Assembly (NCBI GenBank): GCA_049516595.1
Contig: JBEKSY010000036.1
Location: 1-36,354, forward strand
Origin: JBEKHT01 sp049516595
GTDB lineage: Bacteria; Chloroflexota; Anaerolineae; Anaerolineales; RBG-16-64-43
DNA length: 36,354 nucleotides
Direction of reading: 5' to 3'
The position numbers and the translations under genes are program-made. Positions 31,914 through 36,354 of this stretch are shown here, piece after piece. Below the pieces are notes generated by a model. The model was not told where the DNA came from and searched no databases. It saw nothing but the letters and a program-made list of their open reading frames with translations. Each line of letters starts with the position of its first letter. Position 1 is the stretch's first letter.

Positions 31914-31942
31914 TTGCGCCGGGGTGATCCCTCTGCTATCAT
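31914..31942 (+). promoter_or_regulatory. Promoter of the small anchored protein and M42 cluster
   Basis: TTGCGC (31914-31919) and TATCAT (31937-31942) are spaced 17 bp apart. TG one base before the -10 gives an extended -10. The RNA would start near 31949, ahead of the ATG at 31992. It is divergent from the mcmB promoter, about 230 bp away. Confidence 0.55.
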
Positions 31943-31991
31943 CGGCTCACCCTTGCAGGTCGTGGCGCCTTCGGTCGCATGTCTTGCCCTT

Positions 31992-32375
31992 ATGAAACCG
32001 ATCCCAACGCGGGTTCATCGTCAGCGTCGCTTGTATGCGCTTCTGGGAGGGGTTATCTTGGCCACGCTGCCGTGCTATTGCCTGGGAGCGATCCTCCTGA
32101 CACTCAAATCCGGGCCATCCTCGACCGCGACCCCCGTGCCCATCGCGACCTCCACCCAGAGTCCCACCCAGCTCCGAACGGCTGCGGCGACCTCGGCCCG
32201 GCGTTTGACCGCCACGCCCACGCGGGAAACCCCGTATCTCACACCGACCAACACCTTCACATCGACCCCCCTGCCGCCCCCGACTTCCACTCCGCGGCCG
32301 ACCGCAACGCCTCTCCCAACGGCCACCGCTTCGCCGTCATTGGCGCCCCCCAGCGACACGGCTCCCGCCCCTTGA
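31992..32375 (+). CDS. Small membrane-anchored Thr/Pro-rich protein
   Basis: A 127-residue protein. A basic N-terminus (MKPIPTRVHRQRR) precedes one hydrophobic segment (LYALLGGVILATLPCYCLGAI), and the rest is low-complexity Thr/Pro/Ser/Ala with repeats such as TSTPLPPPTSTP and PTATPLPTATA. The tail is probably an extended, exposed surface region, with the helix acting as an uncleaved anchor. No globular domain is visible, so no function is assigned. The ATG at 31992 lies after the predicted promoter; earlier in-frame starts lie before it. The M42 peptidase follows 23 bp later, so the two are likely co-transcribed. Confidence 0.6.
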   Translation: MKPIPTRVHRQRRLYALLGGVILATLPCYCLGAILLTLKSGPSSTATPVPIATSTQSPTQLRTAAATSARRLTATPTRETPYLTPTNTFTSTPLPPPTSTPRPTATPLPTATASPSLAPPSDTAPAP

Positions 32376-32398
32376 CCCAGCCACAGCGTTGAGGCCCC

Positions 32399-33466
32399 AT
32401 GGACGATACTCAGCTCACAGTGTTTCTGAAGGGGTTGCTGAACGAGCCCGGATTGTCTGGCCATGAGGGGCCAATCCGCGAGCGCATGCGTAAAGCTTGG
32501 GATCCTCTCCTCGACGAGATCACGCAATCGCGGTTGGGCAGCCTGCACGGGCGCAAACGCGGGGAGGGCCGGGGTTCCCGGCCATCGATCCTGATCGCCG
32601 CTCACATGGACACCGTCGGGCTGATGGTTCAGCAGGTGGTGGACGGGTTCCTGCAGGTGACGCAGGTGGGATGGGTGGATCCACGCATCCTTCCCGGCCA
32701 ACCTGTGATGGTTCATGGCAGGCGCGACTTCCCCGGCCTGCTCGTGGCGCCTCCCGCCCCTCTTCTTGCCCCCGAACGGGATGGGGAGGAGGCCGTCCGG
32801 TTTGAGGATCTGTGGGTGGACACGGGCCTCTTGTCGCTCGAGTCGGCGAAACTCGTGAGGCCCGGAGATCTTATTACCTTCGCTCAGCCGCCCTTCGAGA
32901 TGGGCGACGGCCTGCTGGCGGGCAAGTCGCTTGACGACCGGGCGGGCCTAGCTGCCTTGACCCTTTGTCTGGAGGAACTCCAATCGCGGACCCATTCCTG
33001 GGATGTGGTCGTCGCCGCCACAAGCCAGGAGGAGGAGAACTTCGCCGGGGCCCGCACCTCCTCCTTCGAGATTCATCCGGATCTGGCCGTCGCCGTTGAC
33101 GTGACCTTCGCCGCCGGTCCCCCCGGTCAACCGGAGCACAAAGTTTTCCCCCTGGGGGGAGGGGTCACCCTGGGCTGGGGTCCGACCATCCATTCCGGGC
33201 TGTTCCGACAGTTTGAGCAGGCCGCCCTGCGGGCGGAGGTTCCCTATTTCACCGAAGTGATGCCCCTGCACACCCAAAGCGATGCCGATGTCATGCAGGT
33301 TACGGCCGAGGGCATTCCCACCATGCTGGTCAGCATCCCGCTGCGCTACATGCACTCGCCTCTGGAGGTGGTCGCCCTGCGCGACATTCGCAGAGCCGGC
33401 CGACTGCTGGCAGAGTTCTGCGCCTGCCTCGACGAAGGTTTTCTTCAGCGCTTGAGCTTGGAGTGA
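32399..33466 (+). CDS. M42-family aminopeptidase, copy 1
   Basis: A 355-residue M42 (PepA/TET, FrvX-like) metallopeptidase. The metal-site residues are all in place: AAHMDTVG (His), SLDDRAG (bridging Asp), TSQEEEN (catalytic Glu and metal Glu), AVDVTFA (Asp), and RYMHSPLE (His). M42 enzymes form large tetrahedral assemblies that trim peptides from the N-terminus in the cytoplasm. The ATG at 32399 has GAGG 4 bases before it. It is the first of three adjacent M42 genes; the second begins 3 bp after its stop. Active by sequence, substrate preference unknown. Confidence 0.92.
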   Translation: MDDTQLTVFLKGLLNEPGLSGHEGPIRERMRKAWDPLLDEITQSRLGSLHGRKRGEGRGSRPSILIAAHMDTVGLMVQQVVDGFLQVTQVGWVDPRILPGQPVMVHGRRDFPGLLVAPPAPLLAPERDGEEAVRFEDLWVDTGLLSLESAKLVRPGDLITFAQPPFEMGDGLLAGKSLDDRAGLAALTLCLEELQSRTHSWDVVVAATSQEEENFAGARTSSFEIHPDLAVAVDVTFAAGPPGQPEHKVFPLGGGVTLGWGPTIHSGLFRQFEQAALRAEVPYFTEVMPLHTQSDADVMQVTAEGIPTMLVSIPLRYMHSPLEVVALRDIRRAGRLLAEFCACLDEGFLQRLSLE

Positions 33467-33469
33467 CGC

Positions 33470-34624
33470 ATGCCCAGGAAGGCCCGGTCCCGAACCCGAG
33501 CGGCAAAGAGCCCGGCTGGCCGAAGGAAGGCGGCACCTCATCGCCGCACGCCGGGCGCCTCAAGCCTCGCGCGCGCGCCAAACCTGATCGACTTGGCCCG
33601 CCGACTGAGCGAGGCCAGCGGCATATCGGGGGACGAGGCGGCCGTGCGGAGAGTCGTTCTGGATAGTCTGCAGGGCCGGGCGGAGCAGGTTTCCGTTGAT
33701 GCCCTGGGGAATGTCCTGGTTCGCTGCCGCCCCTCCGGCCGCCGAGCGGTGCGCGTGATGGTCGCCGCTCACCTGGACGAGGTGGGGCTGATGGTGGTGG
33801 GGATTTCGAGGGAAGGGATGCTCCGCTTCGAAAAGGTCGGAGGGGTCGATGAACGCTACCTCCTGGGAAAAGCCGTCTGGGTCGGCAAGGATCACCTTCC
33901 CGGAGTGATCGGCGTAAAACCGATCCACCTGTGGGAGCCGAGCGAAGTCCGCAAGACAGTTCCTGTGGATTCCTTGCTGATCGACATCGGCGCTCCCTCG
34001 AAAGAAGCAGCAAGCCAGTGGACCCAGCCCGGGGACCGGGTGGCATTCGCCACGCACTTTGAGGCCCACGGCCGGCTGGTGCGGGGGAAGGCGCTCGATG
34101 ATCGGCTCGGGGTAGCGTCCTTGATCAGCCTAGTCCTGGATCCGCCACCGAATATCGAACTGCTCGCCGCTTTCACCACCCAGGAGGAGGTGGGGCTCCG
34201 CGGCGCGCGGGTGGCCGCGTACGCACTCGAGCCTCAAGCTGCGCTTGTCCTCGACACCACCCCCGCCAATGATCTCCCGATGGGGGACCAATCCGAGAAC
34301 CCCTCCTACAACACAAAGTTGGGCGCCGGTCCAGCGGTGTACCTGGCGGATCGGGGAACCATCAGCGATCGTCGCCTGGTCAACCTGCTGGCCGAAACCG
34401 CACGGGCCGAAGGGCTCCCCCTTCAGCTGCGCCAACCCGGCGGGGGAGCCACGGATGCTGCGGCCATTCATCTGACGCGCCAGGGGATCCCGAGCGTTTC
34501 GCTTTCGGTCCCCGCCCGCTACCTGCACACCCCGCTGTCCCTGGCCCACCTGGACGACTGGCTCAACACCCTGCGCCTTGCGCGCGCCGCCTTGGCGCGC
34601 CTCACGGCTGAGATGCTTCGATAG
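33470..34624 (+). CDS. M42-family aminopeptidase, copy 2
   Basis: A 384-residue M42 peptidase with a basic N-terminal extension of about 35 residues (Arg/Lys/Pro-rich) not seen in copy 1. All metal-site residues are present: AAHLDEVG, ALDDRLG, TTQEEVG, VLDTTPA and RYLHTPLS. The ATG at 33470 is 3 bp after the copy 1 stop, with GGAG just inside that gene, so it is translationally coupled. Copies 1 and 2 are clearly diverged, so this is an old duplication and the two may form a mixed assembly. The N-terminal extension could be an artefact if translation starts further in, but no better ribosome site was seen. Confidence 0.92.
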   Translation: MPRKARSRTRAAKSPAGRRKAAPHRRTPGASSLARAPNLIDLARRLSEASGISGDEAAVRRVVLDSLQGRAEQVSVDALGNVLVRCRPSGRRAVRVMVAAHLDEVGLMVVGISREGMLRFEKVGGVDERYLLGKAVWVGKDHLPGVIGVKPIHLWEPSEVRKTVPVDSLLIDIGAPSKEAASQWTQPGDRVAFATHFEAHGRLVRGKALDDRLGVASLISLVLDPPPNIELLAAFTTQEEVGLRGARVAAYALEPQAALVLDTTPANDLPMGDQSENPSYNTKLGAGPAVYLADRGTISDRRLVNLLAETARAEGLPLQLRQPGGGATDAAAIHLTRQGIPSVSLSVPARYLHTPLSLAHLDDWLNTLRLARAALARLTAEMLR

Positions 34625-34672
34625 ACCCGGGCCCGCGCCGAGATTGTTGAGGTTCACCTCAGGGAGGGAATT

Positions 34673-35668
34673 GTGAAGGCCTTAATCGTCAGACTGGCTG
34701 ATGCCTACGGCCCTTCGGGAAAAGAAGATAGCCTCCGGCAGATCATTCGCGCGGAGCTCAAAGGGCTTAGCGACTACATCTCCGAAGACCCTCTCGGCAA
34801 TGTTCATGCGGTCCTTAAGCAAAAGGCCAGAGCAGGGCGCAAGATCATGATCTTGGCGCCCATGGATGAGATTGGCCTGATGGTTTCATACGTCGATGAG
34901 CATGGTTTGGCGCGCTTCACGGCTATGGGCGACGTGGACCTGCTCCAATGCCTGGGGGCGCGGGTCCGCTTTGCCGACGGTCGCATGGGCGTGATCGGGA
35001 TGGGGGACCGCCAGCGCGAATCCGCGCGGCGGAGCTTGAGTGACTTTTTCATCGATGTGGGCGCTTCCGGGCGGGAAAATCATCCCCTTCAGGTGGGCGA
35101 CACGGCGGTGTTCGCCTCTCCCCTGGCTGAGGCGGGCACCGCCCTCATCGGAAAAGGCCTGAACGGGCGCATCGGCGTGGCGATCCTGATCGAAACTCTT
35201 CGGCGACTGAAGCATACGCCCCATGAACTCCAGTTCGTCTTCACGGTCCAAGAGCAGGTCGGGCAACGAGGGGCCCGGACAGCCGCCTTCAGCCTGGAGC
35301 CTGAGATCGCGATCTCGGTGAGCGCCACGCCTTCCGGGGACACTTCGGGGGCGGCCCGCTTGGCGGTGGCGCTGGGAAAGGGACCCGCCATCAAAGTCCG
35401 CGATCAGAGCCTGCTCTCCGACCCACGCGTCGTCCGCTGGATGGTTCAGCGGGCGGAAGAGGCCCGTCTGCCTCACCAACTGGAGGTTAGTGAGGTGGGG
35501 ACGAGCGGCGCCGCCGAGATCCAGCGCTCACGGGCCGGGGTCGTCGTCGGATGCCTCGGCGTCCCTTGCCGATATCTTCATGGTCCAGCGGAGATGGTTG
35601 ACCTCAACGATGCGGAGAATGCGGTCAAACTCTTAATCCAGTTGTTGGCGATGCCGGTTCCGTTCTAG
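34673..35668 (+). CDS. M42-family homologue, copy 3, probable pseudoenzyme
   Basis: A 331-residue M42 homologue with GTG start at 34673 and a strong AGGGAGG ribosome site 5 bases upstream. The fold markers are kept (MDEIGLMVSYVDEHG, QVGDTAVFASPL, GARTAAFSLEPEI, RYLHGP), but the metal site is dismantled. LAPMDEIG has Pro for the first His, GLNGRIG has Asn for the bridging Asp, VQEQVG has Gln for the metal Glu, and ISVSATP has Ser for the Asp ligand. Only the catalytic Glu and last His remain. It follows copy 2 by 48 bp in the same orientation. The frame is intact with normal codon use, so it is maintained as a protein, probably structural or regulatory within an M42 complex. Confidence 0.88.
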   Translation: MKALIVRLADAYGPSGKEDSLRQIIRAELKGLSDYISEDPLGNVHAVLKQKARAGRKIMILAPMDEIGLMVSYVDEHGLARFTAMGDVDLLQCLGARVRFADGRMGVIGMGDRQRESARRSLSDFFIDVGASGRENHPLQVGDTAVFASPLAEAGTALIGKGLNGRIGVAILIETLRRLKHTPHELQFVFTVQEQVGQRGARTAAFSLEPEIAISVSATPSGDTSGAARLAVALGKGPAIKVRDQSLLSDPRVVRWMVQRAEEARLPHQLEVSEVGTSGAAEIQRSRAGVVVGCLGVPCRYLHGPAEMVDLNDAENAVKLLIQLLAMPVPF

Positions 35669-35848
35669 GCGCACCCGCCGAGACTCACGCCGCGCGAAGT
35701 CACCTCGCTCCTCCTGCGAGGGACGGCCGAGGCCTGCGGCTCCGAGGCTGTGTTACGATCCCTGTGGAGGGCTGCGCCCAGCCGCCGGGCCTCGCCTGGC
35801 CGGACGGAGGGATCCCTCACAGGCCCGCAGGGTTCAGGAGGTCAGCGC

Positions 35849-36354
35849 ATGGCCGAACGTCTGGTGGTTGGCATATCCGGGGCCAGCGGCGTGATCTATG
35901 GAATTCGCCTGCTCGAAATCCTTCGGCCGGAGCCCATCGAGACCCATCTCGTGATCTCCAAGGCTGCGCGGGTCACGATTCATCAGGAAACCTCCTACAA
36001 GCTGAGCCAAGTCGAGGCCTTGGCCCACACCTGCTATTCACCCGACGACGTCGGCGCGGCGCTAGCCTCCGGTTCCTTCGCCACGCGCGGCATGGTGGTG
36101 ATTCCCTGCTCCATCAAGAGCCTTGCGGCGATCGCCAGCGGGTTTAGCGCCGATCTCCTGAGCCGGGCGGCGGATGTGACCCTGAAGGAAGGCCGACCCC
36201 TGGTGCTCGTGGTTCGCGAGACCCCTCTGCACCGGGGCCACCTGCGCATGATGGCCCAGGCGGCCGAGGCCGGAGCCGTGATCTTCCCACCCGTGCCGGC
36301 CTTCTACACTCACCCCCAGTCTCTGGAAGATCTGATCGATCAGACGGTCGGGCG
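35849..36354 (+). CDS. ubiX: UbiX-like flavin prenyltransferase (partial)
   Basis: Open to the right edge with 168 codons visible. The N-terminus MAERLVVGISGASGVIYGIR has the phosphate-binding SGASG loop of UbiX/Pad1. It is followed by VVIPCSIKSLAAIASGF, DVTLKEGRPLVLVVRETPLH and the start of the C-terminal FYTHPQSLEDLID. UbiX attaches dimethylallyl phosphate to FMN, making the prenylated flavin used by UbiD-type decarboxylases. The ATG at 35849 is preceded by AGGAGG at a 7-base spacing. A UbiD homologue would be expected nearby outside the window. UbiX is about 190 residues, so only about 20 are missing. Confidence 0.92.
   Translation, partial: MAERLVVGISGASGVIYGIRLLEILRPEPIETHLVISKAARVTIHQETSYKLSQVEALAHTCYSPDDVGAALASGSFATRGMVVIPCSIKSLAAIASGFSADLLSRAADVTLKEGRPLVLVVRETPLHRGHLRMMAQAAEAGAVIFPPVPAFYTHPQSLEDLIDQTVG

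Noticed and set aside
32100..32375. Thr/Pro repeats as a DNA repeat array.
   Set aside because: The repetition is at the protein level (Thr/Pro-rich linker) with irregular codons, not a tandem DNA repeat or CRISPR.

Overview
The window is GC-rich bacterial chromosome with tightly packed, mostly minus-strand genes. It has the look of a Chloroflexota (Anaerolineae-like) genome. The pointers are Thr/Pro-rich exported proteins, a toast-rack lipoprotein next to an ECF sigma factor, tandem M42 peptidases, a dephospho-CoA kinase with an acetyltransferase-like tail, and a greatly enlarged SecA. The lineage call is inference from gene content. I saw no phage, IS element, CRISPR array, tRNA or rRNA.

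1-7.4 kb (minus) is a corrinoid methyl-transfer operon. It reads GntR/UTRA regulator, MttB-family methyltransferase without pyrrolysine, reductive activator of corrinoid proteins (ASKHA/2Fe-2S), B12-binding methyl carrier, betaine-homocysteine-type methyltransferase, DUF1638, a 'virulence factor' domain protein, and a MetV-like zinc/Fe-S protein cut by the window edge. It probably demethylates a quaternary amine and passes the methyl group to the folate/methionine pool. A cluster of GGTATA half-sites upstream of the regulator is its likely operator.

7.6-9.6 kb (minus) is a ChlI/ChlD-type chelatase locus. The AAA+ reading frame ends just after a dnaX-type A AAA AAG slippery site, and the von Willebrand A half continues in the -1 frame without any start codon. 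This fits programmed frameshifting that makes the small and medium chelatase subunits from one gene, probably for cobalamin, which the methyl-transfer operon and the methylmalonyl-CoA mutase subunit would need.

9.8-14.4 kb (plus) carries ribosomal protein S1 with a strong promoter and terminator, then a toast-rack lipoprotein, ECF sigma factor, zinc-finger anti-sigma factor and a bactofilin-like membrane protein. 14.5-20 kb (minus) carries a small membrane protein, CoaE fused to a GNAT-like domain, a large pseudophosphatase/propeller membrane protein, and a GltD-like oxidoreductase. 20-21 kb has no recognised gene, but it holds a nested set of perfect hairpins that looks like an unassigned structured RNA, plus a weak hypothetical ORF.

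21-24.4 kb carries an exported phosphodiester glycosidase, a metallo-beta-lactamase-fold hydrolase and a broken HicB-DinB gene. 24.4-31.7 kb (minus) carries SecA, then a likely mcmB-meaB-GNAT-prs operon. 32-35.7 kb (plus) carries a small anchored Thr/Pro-rich protein and three tandem M42 peptidases, the third lacking most metal ligands. The window ends inside a ubiX-like gene.
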